Below, one piece after another: positions 33,116 through 41,396 of a DNA stretch of 64,000 nt (positions are counted from its first letter, which is position 1; each line of letters starts with the position of its first letter). The translations under genes were made by a program, and so were the position numbers. The notes below the pieces were generated by a model. The model saw nothing but the letters and a program-made list of their open reading frames with translations, ran no database searches and was not told the DNA's origin. This stretch comes from Enterococcus ureasiticus (GTDB lineage: Bacteria > Bacillota > Bacilli > Lactobacillales > Enterococcaceae), in assembly GCF_001730285.1 (NCBI RefSeq), contig NZ_MIJZ01000013.1, positions 434,001-498,000 on the forward strand, read 5' to 3'.

Positions 33116-33799
33116 TTAGTTCAAAACACTAAAAATATCGTCTAACCGACTGATTTCATAAGTCGGTTGAATCGCTTGTGTTGCTGGTTGTTTCGAAGGA
33201 TTTAACCACAGAGTCTGAATCTCAGCTAAATTACCTCCCTGAATATCTGAAGCTAGTGAATCACCAATGATCAGTGTTTTTTCCCGCTCAAAACTTGGAA
33301 TCCGTTCAAAAACATAATCAAAATATTCCTTCATTGGTTTTTGATACCCCACTTCTTCTGAAACAAAAATATCGTTGAAAAAAGAAGTCATGTTCGAATC
33401 ATTCAATCGCTGATATTGCGTTTTTGCTACACCGTTTGTAACAATATAAAGCGCATAGTCTGGTTTAAGACGTTCAATAATTTCTTTACTATTTCCTAGC
33501 AAATCATGGCCTTGACTTAAATGATAGCGATACTGTTCTCCCATCTTTTTCCCATCCACTTTTTTATTCAGCTGAGCAAACAACAAACTAAAACGAGTAT
33601 CCGTAATCGTCTTTTTATCTGTTTTTCCTTGTTCGAAATCCCGCCATAATTGGCTGTTGATTTTTCTATAAGTTGCTTCTATTTCATCAGTCAACGTTAG
33701 CTCTTCTTCTTGAAAAAGCGCTTGTAATGCTTTTTTTTCTGTTAATTGAAAATCTAGTAATGTATCGTCGACATCAAATAATAAGGTTTTAAATTTCAT
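33116..33799 (-). CDS. yjjG: YjjG-family HAD nucleotidase
   Basis: The 227-residue HAD phosphatase has motif I DVDDTLLDF, motif II IVTNG, and motif III/IV with KPMKEYF and IIGDSLASDIQGG. YjjG-type enzymes dephosphorylate noncanonical pyrimidine nucleotides and sanitise the nucleotide pool. The ATG at 33797-33799 overlaps the pseudouridine synthase gene by 11 bases; a GTG nine bases upstream is possible. The symbol follows the family and not experimental proof. Confidence 0.85.
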   Translation of the reverse strand: MKFKTLLFDVDDTLLDFQLTEKKALQALFQEEELTLTDEIEATYRKINSQLWRDFEQGKTDKKTITDTRFSLLFAQLNKKVDGKKMGEQYRYHLSQGHDLLGNSKEIIERLKPDYALYIVTNGVAKTQYQRLNDSNMTSFFNDIFVSEEVGYQKPMKEYFDYVFERIPSFEREKTLIIGDSLASDIQGGNLAEIQTLWLNPSKQPATQAIQPTYEISRLDDIFSVLN

Positions 33800-34544
33800 G
33801 TTCCACACTCTTTTCTTTTTTATGAATGGTAAAGTAGGGCATTAAAGCCTGTAATTCTTGTTGATTTAAAGAACGGTATTCACCTAAACCAAGGCTTGGA
33901 TCTAATCGGATCGGTCCCATCGACAAGCGTTTTAGATAGATCACTTTTTTCCCTACAGATAAAAACATTTTTTTGACCTGATGAAATTTTCCTTCAGTGA
34001 TATCTAAATGGGCATGACTTTTATTTTCTTCTGAAGACAAAATTCTGAGCTCAGCCGGCTTGCATTGTTTACCATCTGAAAATACGATTCCTTCAGCAAA
34101 TTCTTTACAATCTACTTCCGTCAAACGTTCATTAACAACGACTTCATAACACTTTGAAACTTTTTTATGTGGCAATAATAACTGATAACCTAATTGGCCA
34201 TTATCCGTAATCAAGAGTAACCCTTCCGTATCTCGATCTAAGCGACCGATAGGATATAGCCCAGCTCTTTGATCACTTGCCCTAATTAAATCAATGACGG
34301 TTTGATGCTGAACATCTTTAACTGCTGTCACAACGCCTTGAGGTTTGTTCAGCATATAATAGACGTGGGTTTGTTGTTGGATTTTTTCATCTCCAACGAA
34401 AATATCTTGCAAGGCAGCATCTACATTTAAACTTTCATCCATCATGACCTGTCCATCAACAGTGACTTGTTTACTGCGAATCAGAGCTTTGACTTTCCTT
34501 CTTGATCCAATTTTTTCTTGTTCTAATAATTTATCTAAGCGCAT
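33789..34544 (-). CDS. Pseudouridine synthase, RsuA/YtzG type
   Basis: The 251-residue enzyme has an N-terminal S4 RNA-binding domain (MRLDKLLEQEKIGSRRKVKALIRSKQVTVDG) and the catalytic motif PIGRLDRDTEGLLLITDNG, whose Asp in GRLDRD attacks the base. Later blocks such as EGKFHQVKKMF are typical of the RsuA/RluB/E/F group. Most likely it modifies a uridine in 16S rRNA; the exact site cannot be read. It is translationally coupled to the downstream HAD gene. Confidence 0.92.
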   Translation of the reverse strand: MRLDKLLEQEKIGSRRKVKALIRSKQVTVDGQVMMDESLNVDAALQDIFVGDEKIQQQTHVYYMLNKPQGVVTAVKDVQHQTVIDLIRASDQRAGLYPIGRLDRDTEGLLLITDNGQLGYQLLLPHKKVSKCYEVVVNERLTEVDCKEFAEGIVFSDGKQCKPAELRILSSEENKSHAHLDITEGKFHQVKKMFLSVGKKVIYLKRLSMGPIRLDPSLGLGEYRSLNQQELQALMPYFTIHKKEKSVEHEI

Positions 34545-34682
34545 TTATTTTCCTCATTTCAAGTAACATTCTAGTATAAACTTTAGAGAATGAAAAGAAA
34601 ATAGGATAAGAAAACGGTTCATTCACTCTTAAACAAAACTTTAAGTACTATTTAAAAGACGCCCCTTCTTCTTTCACTTCCC

Positions 34683-34711
34683 TTGACTTAACTTTGAATT
34701 CGCGTTATGGT
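34683..34711 (+). promoter_or_regulatory. Plus-strand promoter before the candidate short RNA
   Basis: TTGACT (34683-34688) and TATGGT (34706-34711) are spaced by 17 bases; the downstream sequence has no start codon with a ribosome binding site before a terminator at 34788-34824. Confidence 0.55.
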
Positions 34712-34717
34712 TGATAT

Positions 34718-34825
34718 AGAAAGTGAATAAGGTTTCTCAAAAACAGCGTAATGACCTGGGAGAGAATAAGGTATCATATGGAATTTCCCCCTGGATAATT
34801 GTGCACAATTATTCGGGATTTTTTG
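34718..34825 (+). ncRNA. Candidate ~105-base small RNA or rplY leader
   Basis: A transcript from the promoter at 34683 would end at a strong Rho-independent terminator: the palindrome ATAATTGTGCACAATTAT (34795-34812) extended by CCNGG/CCGGG-like pairing and followed by TTTTTTG. An upstream GGGAGAG word can pair with TTTCCCC near 34784-34790, in competition with the terminator base. It may be a free small RNA or the terminated form of the rplY leader, as rplY lies 250 bases downstream. Not matched to a known RNA family. Confidence 0.45.
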
Positions 34826-34987
34826 TTTTTGTTGTCCGTTTGTAGAAGCTACTCGTTCGTTTCAAATTTGAACAGGAAAACCTTAGCTAAGTTTATGCTT
34901 TTACATGTTTACAATATGCGTCAACAAAACTCCTTTTTTCCATCATGTTGCGTTTTGCAGATAACCAAATATAAATTCATTTTATTT

Positions 34988-35051
34988 ATCTAGCTTCACG
35001 AGCTAGTCTCTCTTAAATCAGTTGAGACTAAAAGGGCTCGTTCAGCTTTTA
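34988..35051 (-). repeat. Dispersed repeat R8, ends kept but centre replaced
   Basis: It carries the typical end TCTAGCTTCACGAGCTAG and the other end GGGCTCGTTCAGCTTTT, but only about 25 bases lie between, forming another stem AGTCTC...GAGACT. It abuts the rplY ribosome binding site. Confidence 0.65.
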
Positions 35052-35072
35052 AATCAAGGAGGAATTTAGGTT

Positions 35073-35687
35073 ATGTCAGTATCATTAGAAGTTAAAGAAA
35101 GAGCTGTCCGTCCGCGTTCACTAAGAAATCAACTACGTCACACTGGTCAAGTTCCCGCCGTCGTTTATGGGTATGAAATTGAAAGTACACCCATTTCAGT
35201 CGATCAAAAAGAATTAACAAAAATTTTACGAGATAATGGTGCCAATGCTGTAATCACAATGACTATTGGTGGCAAAAAAATCAATACATTGCTATTTAAA
35301 GCGCAATTGGACACTTTCACAAATCAAATGAAACATGTCGAATTTCTAGCTGTAAACATGAAAGAAACAACTGAAGTAGAAGCTGAAATCGTTCTTGTTG
35401 GCGAATCCGCTGGTGTGAAATCTGGTGGTGAATTAACACAAAACTTATATAATGTTTTAGTTTCAGCAACTCCAGACAAATTACCAGAACGTGTAGAAGT
35501 CGATATTACTAAACTAGCGATTGGCGATGCAATTACTGTCGCTGATTTACCAAAAAGCAAAGATTACGATATCATTACTGATGGCGAAGAGCAAATCGTG
35601 GCCGTTACAGAAGCCAAAGCTGCAACTGAAGAAGAAAGTTCTGAAGAAGCCGCTGAACCTACAGTAATTGGTGAAAAATCAGAATAA
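35073..35687 (+). CDS. rplY: 50S ribosomal protein L25/general stress protein Ctc
   Basis: The 204-residue protein has the N-terminal 5S-rRNA-binding L25 domain (residues 1-95, RAVRPRSLRNQLRHTGQVPAVVYGYEIESTPISVD) and the longer Ctc-type C-terminal beta domain (about 100-185), ending in an acidic tail (TEEESSEEAAEPTVIGEKSE). In Bacillus the Ctc form is stress-induced. AAGGAGG precedes ATG. A repeat remnant and a possible attenuated leader lie upstream. Confidence 0.95.
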   Translation: MSVSLEVKERAVRPRSLRNQLRHTGQVPAVVYGYEIESTPISVDQKELTKILRDNGANAVITMTIGGKKINTLLFKAQLDTFTNQMKHVEFLAVNMKETTEVEAEIVLVGESAGVKSGGELTQNLYNVLVSATPDKLPERVEVDITKLAIGDAITVADLPKSKDYDIITDGEEQIVAVTEAKAATEEESSEEAAEPTVIGEKSE

Positions 35688-35712
35688 ATGGTTGCTTACA
35701 AATAAATTTAGG

Positions 35713-35744
35713 GAGATGAGGTCTTTTGACCTTGTCTCTTTTTT
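35713..35744 (+). terminator. rplY terminator
   Basis: GAGATGAGGTC-TTTT-GACCTTGTCTC followed by TTTTTT. Confidence 0.88.
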
Positions 35745-35857
35745 ATTGCAAAGAATCGCAAGCTTTCTACTTGCTTTTTTTATGAAACATGACAGAAGCG
35801 CGTTTTTACTAAATAAGGTATACTGTTATTATTAGATAGATAAAGGAGGTCATATAA

Positions 35858-36178
35858 ATGGTTGAAAGTTTTGATAGTGAACGTAGTCGGTACGCTTCTT
35901 TAGGAGTGGTTGAAAGTCTACCTAGCGCTTTGATCGACAGTATCTGGCTGATTATTGATTTGGATTTAAAAGGTGTTATTCCACTCACAAATATGTTATA
36001 TTTTGATTTGATCGATAATGGCGGGAAAGTAACCGTTCATTTCTCACAAGAAATAAGCGACGTTCAAATGGCCGTTGACTTGCCTTTCCCCTATTCTGAA
36101 GAATACCCATCTCAAGTTTTCGCTTTTGATGATGGGAATAAAGAAACGATTTTACTGCCGGCAGAAATGTTGGAATAG
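35858..36178 (+). CDS. DUF960-like protein
   Basis: The 106-residue protein has the pattern RYASLGVVESLPSALIDSIWLIIDLDLKGVIPLTNMLYFDLI, which fits the DUF960 family of small Firmicutes proteins; function is unknown. It is acidic, soluble and without signal peptide. AAGGAGGTC lies just before ATG, indicating efficient translation. It is monocistronic, ending at a strong bidirectional terminator. Confidence 0.7.
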   Translation: MVESFDSERSRYASLGVVESLPSALIDSIWLIIDLDLKGVIPLTNMLYFDLIDNGGKVTVHFSQEISDVQMAVDLPFPYSEEYPSQVFAFDDGNKETILLPAEMLE

Positions 36179-36202
36179 AAAAAAACAGTTCAGTCATCAA
36201 AT

Positions 36203-36248
36203 AAAAAAAGTTCCGATAAGTTATAACAACCTTATCAGAACTTTTTTT
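36203..36248. terminator. Bidirectional terminator
   Basis: AAAAAAAGTTCCGATAAG pairs with CTTATCAGAACTTTTTTT across ten bases, serving the DUF960 gene (+) and the shock operon (-). Confidence 0.92.
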
Positions 36249-36251
36249 TAT

Positions 36252-36500
36252 TTATGCCATTCGTTTCGCAATAAACGAATAAATCGCAATACAAATCACT
36301 GCACCGATCAGTGCGGAAATAATTGGGAAACCACCGATAATCGGGCCGAAGTTTCCTAAAAGCATCGTACCTACCCAGCTACCAATAAATCCAACGATAA
36401 TATTACCAATTACACCACCTGGTACATCTCTACCTAAAATTGCTCCAGCAATGGCTCCAAGTACGCCACCGACAATCAATGACCAAATAAAACTAAACAT
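36252..36500 (-). CDS. GlsB/YeaQ/YmgE-family membrane protein
   Basis: The 82-residue protein has three hydrophobic, Gly-rich segments (LIVGGVLGAIAGAILGRDVPGGVIGNIIVGFIGSWVGTMLLG), the hallmark of transglycosylase-associated/GlsB stress proteins. In E. faecalis glsB is linked to gls24 and bile-salt or stress survival. Here it is the last gene of an amaP-DUF2273-asp23 operon, matching that linkage. Confidence 0.9.
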   Translation of the reverse strand: MFSFIWSLIVGGVLGAIAGAILGRDVPGGVIGNIIVGFIGSWVGTMLLGNFGPIIGGFPIISALIGAVICIAIYSFIAKRMA

Positions 36501-36537
36501 ATTAAATGTCCTCCTCTAATTGAAATACACCAAAACA

Positions 36538-37008
36538 TTATTGTAATGTACGCGTATTGTTTTCTTGTTTTTTATCATTTTCATTATCATCTTTTTTCTT
36601 GTTTTCGAATTTTTCTTCATACTGTTCTTTTGACATGACATCATCTACGTTCATGTTAAATTCAATAACATCCAAACCAGTCATGTTTTTTACTTCATCG
36701 GCAACTTTTTTAGTTGCTGTATCAAATACTTGAGCAATATTTTTTCCATATTCCCCAATTACATCTAAATCGATCGCTACTTGTTTTGTTCCAACTTCTG
36801 CACTGATTCCTTTAGTTGGGTTGTTTCCATTCGTAAATTTGTCGGTCAAGTTTGTAATTGCATTTCCGCTCAATCCTAAAATACCAGGGATTTCTGATAC
36901 GGCGATACCAGCAATTTTTTTCACGACTTGGTCGTCAAATGTTAATTTTGTTTTGATTCCATTTACGTTTGTTCCCTCAGTTGTGTTTCCATTTGCTTTG
37001 TTATCCAT
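36538..37008 (-). CDS. Asp23/Gls24-family envelope stress protein
   Basis: The 156-residue protein has the Asp23 domain (about 20-125: LTFDDQVVKKIAGIAVSEIPGILGL, then VDLDVIGEYGKNIAQVF and GLDVIEFNMNVDDV) and a charged Lys/Asn/Asp-rich tail. Asp23 proteins are abundant, form membrane-near assemblies and are anchored by AmaP, which is encoded two genes upstream. Whether this is the gls24 equivalent or a paralogue cannot be told from the window. Confidence 0.92.
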   Translation of the reverse strand: MDNKANGNTTEGTNVNGIKTKLTFDDQVVKKIAGIAVSEIPGILGLSGNAITNLTDKFTNGNNPTKGISAEVGTKQVAIDLDVIGEYGKNIAQVFDTATKKVADEVKNMTGLDVIEFNMNVDDVMSKEQYEEKFENKKKDDNENDKKQENNTRTLQ

Positions 37009-37046
37009 TTTCTTCTCAACCTTTCTGATTTTGATTCAATTTATTT

Positions 37047-37262
37047 TTACCTTTCAAAAAAAGCTTGTATAGAAGCTAAAATTGAAGAGATAGAGCGTTT
37101 TTCATCTTGCGTTTTGCCAATAAAATAGCCGATTCCTGTTAAAGCGACAAGCAAAACTGTTTTCCAAAATCCAATTGTCATCAAAAGAATAGCAATTAAA
37201 ACAGCTAAAACCGTGAATACAATTTGATTGCGGTAAGGAGCTATTATCATTCGTTTTTTCAC
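37047..37262 (-). CDS. DUF2273 small membrane protein
   Basis: Two helices (IVFTVLAVLIAILLMTIGF and WKTVLLVALTGIGYFIG) and a basic loop make up the 71-residue protein. The start is GTG at 37260-37262, chosen because AAAGGAGG sits six bases upstream. The ATG four codons later is too far from it, and the longer upstream reading would overlap that site. DUF2273 proteins regularly accompany amaP and asp23. Confidence 0.82.
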   Translation of the reverse strand: MKKRMIIAPYRNQIVFTVLAVLIAILLMTIGFWKTVLLVALTGIGYFIGKTQDEKRSISSILASIQAFFER

Positions 37263-37275
37263 TATGCTTCCTCCT

Positions 37276-37839
37276 TTAAACCACACGTGACTCTTTTTTT
37301 CCGCTTGGCAACAAGGACGATTCTACTTTTTTCTTTTTGAAAATAACGTTTATTTTATTCGTCTCAATCATTGCCATATTTTGTAAAGCTTGTGGGATCA
37401 ATTCTTGAATTTGTTTCCCTCTACTTAAAAACTGCTGTTGTTTCTCATCTGCTATCGTGACTTCTACATCTGCTGTTTGTTTCTTGGTCAATCTCACTTT
37501 CACCTGTGCATCATTGACATTTACAATTCCATGTAGTGAAGACCTAGCAATTGATTCCAGTGTATTCAAAGGCAAGTTGACCTGTCCTGTATCTTTTTTT
37601 ATGTGGATTTGCTTTTTGGTAATTGGTTTGAATAAAACCATCAAAAAAGTCAGCAACAAGACTGCTAATAAAACAAACAGAACAACTTGATAAAAATAAA
37701 ACAACCAATCATATTGAAATAGCAAATTATTGAAAAACGTCGTTACAACGCCTAAATCCACCATTTGAGAATATAAACCGGCGATCCCAAAAATACCAGC
37801 TATTAACAATAACGAAATAATTCCTTTGATCACTCGCAT
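37276..37839 (-). CDS. amaP: Alkaline shock response membrane anchor protein AmaP
   Basis: The 187-residue protein starts MRVIKGIISLLLIAGIFGIAGLYSQM, with a second helix around residues 40-70 (YQVVLFVLLAVLLLTFLMVLF), followed by a cytosolic domain with VNLPLNTLESIARSSLHGIVNVNDAQVKVRL. This is the AmaP layout that tethers Asp23 to the membrane. GGAGGGAG precedes the ATG at 37837-37839; an in-frame start 60 bases upstream lacks family similarity. It leads the four-gene shock operon. Confidence 0.88.
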   Translation of the reverse strand: MRVIKGIISLLLIAGIFGIAGLYSQMVDLGVVTTFFNNLLFQYDWLFYFYQVVLFVLLAVLLLTFLMVLFKPITKKQIHIKKDTGQVNLPLNTLESIARSSLHGIVNVNDAQVKVRLTKKQTADVEVTIADEKQQQFLSRGKQIQELIPQALQNMAMIETNKINVIFKKKKVESSLLPSGKKESRVV

Positions 37840-37897
37840 AGATTTTCTCCCTCCAACATTGTTTGTTCTTTTGTAAAAGTTTTTTTCCTGTCTATAC

Positions 37898-37925
37898 ATT
37901 TTATGTTAAACGCATTATCCGACAA
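37898..37925 (-). promoter_or_regulatory. Promoter of the amaP operon
   Basis: TTGTCG (37920-37925) and TAAAAT (37898-37903) are spaced by 16 bases on the minus strand, about 60 bases before amaP. Confidence 0.6.
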
Positions 37926-38039
37926 TTACAAAAGATACGCATGCTCTTGGTTGGATTTTTCTATTATTACTTTACATTTCATACGCTATAAATACTGGTA
38001 TCAACGTATTCATCGATCCCTTATAAATAATAATAAAAA

Positions 38040-38077
38040 AAGTGGATTTTTAAGATAAATATCTTAAAAATCCACTT
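38040..38077. terminator. Terminator of the peptide-binding protein gene
   Basis: AAGTGGATTTTTAAGATA-AA-TATCTTAAAAATCCACTT is a perfect 18-base stem followed by an A/T-rich tract. Confidence 0.92.
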
Positions 38078-38097
38078 ACTTCTTCATTTTTTATCTG

Positions 38098-39744
38098 TTA
38101 TTCAACATAAGCCAAACGATAAGATACCGTTCTTCCAAAAGGAAAAACTTGTAGTTCTTTTAATTGATCCGCTTTTAGATAACCGATTGCTCCTTGGTAA
38201 AGTGGCAAAACAGCCGCATCTTTTTCAATCAGCGTTTCTTCTAATTCTTTCAATTTATCCCAACGTTTTTCTGGATCATTTGCTAATGTGATTCTAGCAT
38301 CATTCAAACCTTTATCATATTCAGGATTATTGTAGCCCGCCGTATTCAAGCCGCTCTTAGAATCATAGAATTCTAAAAAGTTGATTGGATCAGCATAATC
38401 AGGTGTCCATGTCCCAAAAACTAAGTCAAACTCACCAGCAGTTTGTAAATCCAAGCGATTTTGTAATGGAACTGATTTTAACTTAATTTTTAAACCAGGT
38501 AAATTTTGTTGCAACTGTCCTTGAACATACTCGATCGTCTTTTTCGCAAGTGCTGAATCAGCTGAAAGTAATTCTAATTCGATTTCATCTTTGCCTAACT
38601 CTTTCTTAGCTGTTTCCCAGCTCTTTTGTGCTGCTTTTAAATTAAACGGAAGGAAATCGCCATTTTCTTTACGGAAGTCCTCACCTGTTTCAGGATCTTT
38701 TGCAAAGTCTTTTGGTACAAAACCATTGATTGCTGTTGACCCATCCCCTAAAATATCTTTAGCAAATGTCTCTTTATCGATAGCTTGTAAAATCGCTTTA
38801 CGAACATTTACATTGCCCGTTACTTCTCGTTTATGGTTAGGACTTAAATAACCAACCATTGCTTTGGGTATAAAATGTGCTTGAGGTGAATCTTTATATT
38901 GGAGCGCATAGGTATCTGCTAAAACAGTGTAATCTAAATCACCAGCATCAAACAGATTCGTTCCTGTCCCGATTTCTTTGACTACTTGAACATCGATCGT
39001 ATCTAATTTGACATTTTTTTGATCCCAATAGTCTTTGTTTTTCGTTAATTTCCAATTTTCTGTGTTACCATCCCAACCTGAGATCACGAATGGACCATTT
39101 CCAACAAAGTTATCCGTTGAAGTGCCATATGCTTCGCCCTTTTCTTTGACGAATTTTTCGTTTTTAGGCATAAAGGGTGTTCCTACTAAGACTTGAGCTA
39201 AATAAGGAATTGGATATTCCAACGTCATTTCTAAGGTTTGATCATCAATTGCTTTTACACCAAGTTCATCCAATTTAGCTTGTCCTTCACGGATTTTTCG
39301 ACCATTTTTGAAAATATCCATTTGGTTGCTACTACTTGAGCCAAAACTTGGATCAACAACATTTCTAAATGAAGAAACAAAATCACCCGCTATAACTGGA
39401 TCACCATTGCTCCATTTGGTTTCTTTTAATTTGAATGTGTAAACTAATCCATCATCACTGACAGTCGGTTCACTCGCTGCAACAGCCAACTCAGGATCAT
39501 GATTTTTATCCATTCGATAAAGACCTTCAACAACTTGGCCGATCATATCTGAACTGTAAACATCCGTATAATGAGCGCTATCTAATGTTGATAATTCTCC
39601 CCCAGAAGCAACTTTGATCACTTGTGTCTGAGCTGTTTTTCCATCATCCGTTTTTTCACCAGATGAACTTGTCCCTTTGCCCCCACTACAAGCTGTCAAT
39701 AATAAACTCGCTGCCAATACAAAAACACCAAACTTTTTCTTCAT
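38098..39744 (-). CDS. Oligopeptide-binding lipoprotein, OppA family
   Basis: The 548-residue protein has a lipoprotein signal (LAASLLLTACSGG, lipidated Cys20) and the family 5 solute-binding fold: YTDVYSSDMIGQVVEGLY near the N-terminus, NGPFVISGWDGNTENWKLTKNKDYWD, and LEFYDSKSGLNTAGYNNPEYDKGL. It captures peptides outside the cell for an Opp-type ABC transporter. No permease or ATPase gene is adjacent, so it is an orphan binding protein that must use a transporter encoded elsewhere. In enterococci some OppA paralogues bind pheromones; that cannot be judged here. Confidence 0.92.
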   Translation of the reverse strand: MKKKFGVFVLAASLLLTACSGGKGTSSSGEKTDDGKTAQTQVIKVASGGELSTLDSAHYTDVYSSDMIGQVVEGLYRMDKNHDPELAVAASEPTVSDDGLVYTFKLKETKWSNGDPVIAGDFVSSFRNVVDPSFGSSSSNQMDIFKNGRKIREGQAKLDELGVKAIDDQTLEMTLEYPIPYLAQVLVGTPFMPKNEKFVKEKGEAYGTSTDNFVGNGPFVISGWDGNTENWKLTKNKDYWDQKNVKLDTIDVQVVKEIGTGTNLFDAGDLDYTVLADTYALQYKDSPQAHFIPKAMVGYLSPNHKREVTGNVNVRKAILQAIDKETFAKDILGDGSTAINGFVPKDFAKDPETGEDFRKENGDFLPFNLKAAQKSWETAKKELGKDEIELELLSADSALAKKTIEYVQGQLQQNLPGLKIKLKSVPLQNRLDLQTAGEFDLVFGTWTPDYADPINFLEFYDSKSGLNTAGYNNPEYDKGLNDARITLANDPEKRWDKLKELEETLIEKDAAVLPLYQGAIGYLKADQLKELQVFPFGRTVSYRLAYVE

Positions 39745-39779
39745 TACCTAATTCCTCCTCTTTTTAAACGCTAGATTCT

Positions 39780-40502
39780 CTATAATTCTTCAACGACATA
39801 ACGAAAAATAGCCATTTCTTGCTCTAAATGATCATAAGCAAAATCAGGATGCCACTGCACTCCTAAAAATGCTAGATTTGAATTGTTACTTTCCACCCCT
39901 TCAATGATACCATCTTCACTAAGTGCTGTAACCTTTAGCTTTTTTGCTAATTTTTTTACTGCTTGAAAATGAAATGAATTAACAGTCGTTTTTTCACCAT
40001 AGATTTTACGTAAAATACATGTGTCTTCTGTGTGGATCTGATGTGTAGGAATTTCTCTAGATACCGGTACTTGCATATGGGCGATTTTCGTATCATTCAA
40101 ATGACTGAGATCTTGATATAAACTACCACCCAAAGCTACATTAACCAGCTGTAGTCCACGACAAATTGCAAAAATCGGTTTCTTTTGTGCAATGGCTTCT
40201 TCAATCAATGCTAACTCAAATTGATCTCTTTCTTCAGATAATGAAGCTTCTTCAACTTGAATTGATTCACCATATAAAGCTGGTGAAACATTCTGTCCGC
40301 CAGCTAAAATCAACTTATCGATTTGTGTGATATAATCCTTAGCCAAATCAGGAGACCCAATTGGCAAAACCATAGGTAAGCCGCCAGCATTTTGAACTGC
40401 TTTAACATAACCGCAAGGCGTGTAACTAATCGGTAAATGATACAACCGCGCTCCTGCATCTTCAATTTCATTTGCTGCAATTCCAATAATCGGCCGCTTC
40501 AA
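39780..40502 (-). CDS. Peptidase C26/class I glutamine amidotransferase-like hydrolase
   Basis: The 240-residue protein has the nucleophile elbow FAICRGLQLVNVALGG (Cys114) and the catalytic His in GVQWHPDFAYD, with Gly-rich LILAGGQNVSPALYGE upstream. This matches gamma-glutamyl-gamma-aminobutyrate hydrolase (PuuD)-like enzymes that cleave gamma-glutamyl compounds. The substrate is not determined. AAAGGAG precedes ATG. It is 35 bases upstream of the peptide-binding protein gene and likely co-transcribed with it. Confidence 0.88.
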   Translation of the reverse strand: MKRPIIGIAANEIEDAGARLYHLPISYTPCGYVKAVQNAGGLPMVLPIGSPDLAKDYITQIDKLILAGGQNVSPALYGESIQVEEASLSEERDQFELALIEEAIAQKKPIFAICRGLQLVNVALGGSLYQDLSHLNDTKIAHMQVPVSREIPTHQIHTEDTCILRKIYGEKTTVNSFHFQAVKKLAKKLKVTALSEDGIIEGVESNNSNLAFLGVQWHPDFAYDHLEQEMAIFRYVVEEL

Positions 40503-40725
40503 TCAACACCACTCCTTTTTACTTTCCGACAATAATTGTACATAGTTTATCAGATATATATATGAAAGGATAGTATAAATAGAAACAGTGCGATAGTTTT
40601 TCTCTATCGCCATTTACTTACTTTTTAATAGGAAATAACTATTTCTATTTTACCTCAACTTCACTTAATCGGTTACTTTTATGCTTAAAACATCCTATTT
40701 TCTGAATTTTCTAAACAAAGAGTTA

Positions 40726-40754
40726 TTGACAAGGAGAAAAACTGGTGGTAAAGT
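40726..40754 (+). promoter_or_regulatory. Promoter of the T-box-controlled transporter operon
   Basis: A consensus TTGACA (40726-40731) is 17 bases from TAAAGT (40749-40754), just upstream of the first T-box leader. Confidence 0.75.
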
Positions 40755-40760
40755 AATAAA

Positions 40761-41009
40761 AAACAAAGAACAGAAGAGTACCTTTATTTTTTATTGAAGA
40801 GAGTCTTTGGCTGGTGGAAAAAGACTAAAAGATAAAGCGAACCACATCTGGGAGTTAACTTTTTGAACCTATTAGTAGGAAAGTTCGGGAATGCCCGTTA
40901 TAGCATTAGAAGTCTATGACTTCATGAGGTTATCGTTGTGAAGCGATAATAAAAAAAGGTGGAACCACGAATTTTACGTCCTTTGGCTTAATTGCCAGAG
41001 GACTTTTTG
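40761..41009 (+). ncRNA. T-box leader 1 (probable His)
   Basis: The conserved T-box AGGTGGAACCACG is at 40957-40969 and is followed by the terminator GTCCTTTGGC...GCCAGAGGAC-TTTTTG (40978-41009). The specifier candidate is CAC at 40845-40847 (GAACCACATCTG), which would read histidyl-tRNA. Uncharged tRNA should stabilise the antiterminator and turn on the transporter genes. Confidence 0.88.
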
Positions 41010-41126
41010 TTTACTCATGAATTTCAATAGTTACCTTAATACAAAATAACATTCATTTCCCACACATTTTGATCAATAAAATCAAAAACGTATAAACAGA
41101 ACAAGTAATCACAGATCATTTCCTGA

Positions 41127-41352
41127 CAGAGACTTTTTTATTCGCTGAGAAAAAAAGCTGGAAACCTTCGATGAACACATCTGTTTCAGTCATCTTCTGA
41201 ATCAAGTAAGAAGCTGCGGCATTCTCCGTTATCAGAAAAGAATCTTTAGCTTAGTAAAGATTCCATGAGGTTAATGCTGCGAGGTATTAACAAATTGAGG
41301 TGGAACCACGATTATTTCGTCCTCTTGGCAATATGGCCAAGGGGATTTTTTG
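41127..41352 (+). ncRNA. T-box leader 2 (probable His), in tandem
   Basis: A second complete T-box follows: AGGTGGAACCACG at 41298-41310 and the terminator CCTCTTGGC...GCCAAGGGG-TTTTTT (41319-41352). CAC at 41177-41179 is again followed by ATCTG, the same word as around the first specifier, which supports CAC as specifier in both. Two tandem T-boxes should sharpen the response. Confidence 0.87.
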
Positions 41353-41396
41353 TTTACTCTTAGAAAAAAGAAAATTAAAAAAATGGAGGAAAAATT

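Noticed and set aside
34799-34993. 64-codon plus-strand ORF before rplY
   Set aside because: It begins inside the terminator palindrome, lacks a ribosome binding site and has no protein-like composition.
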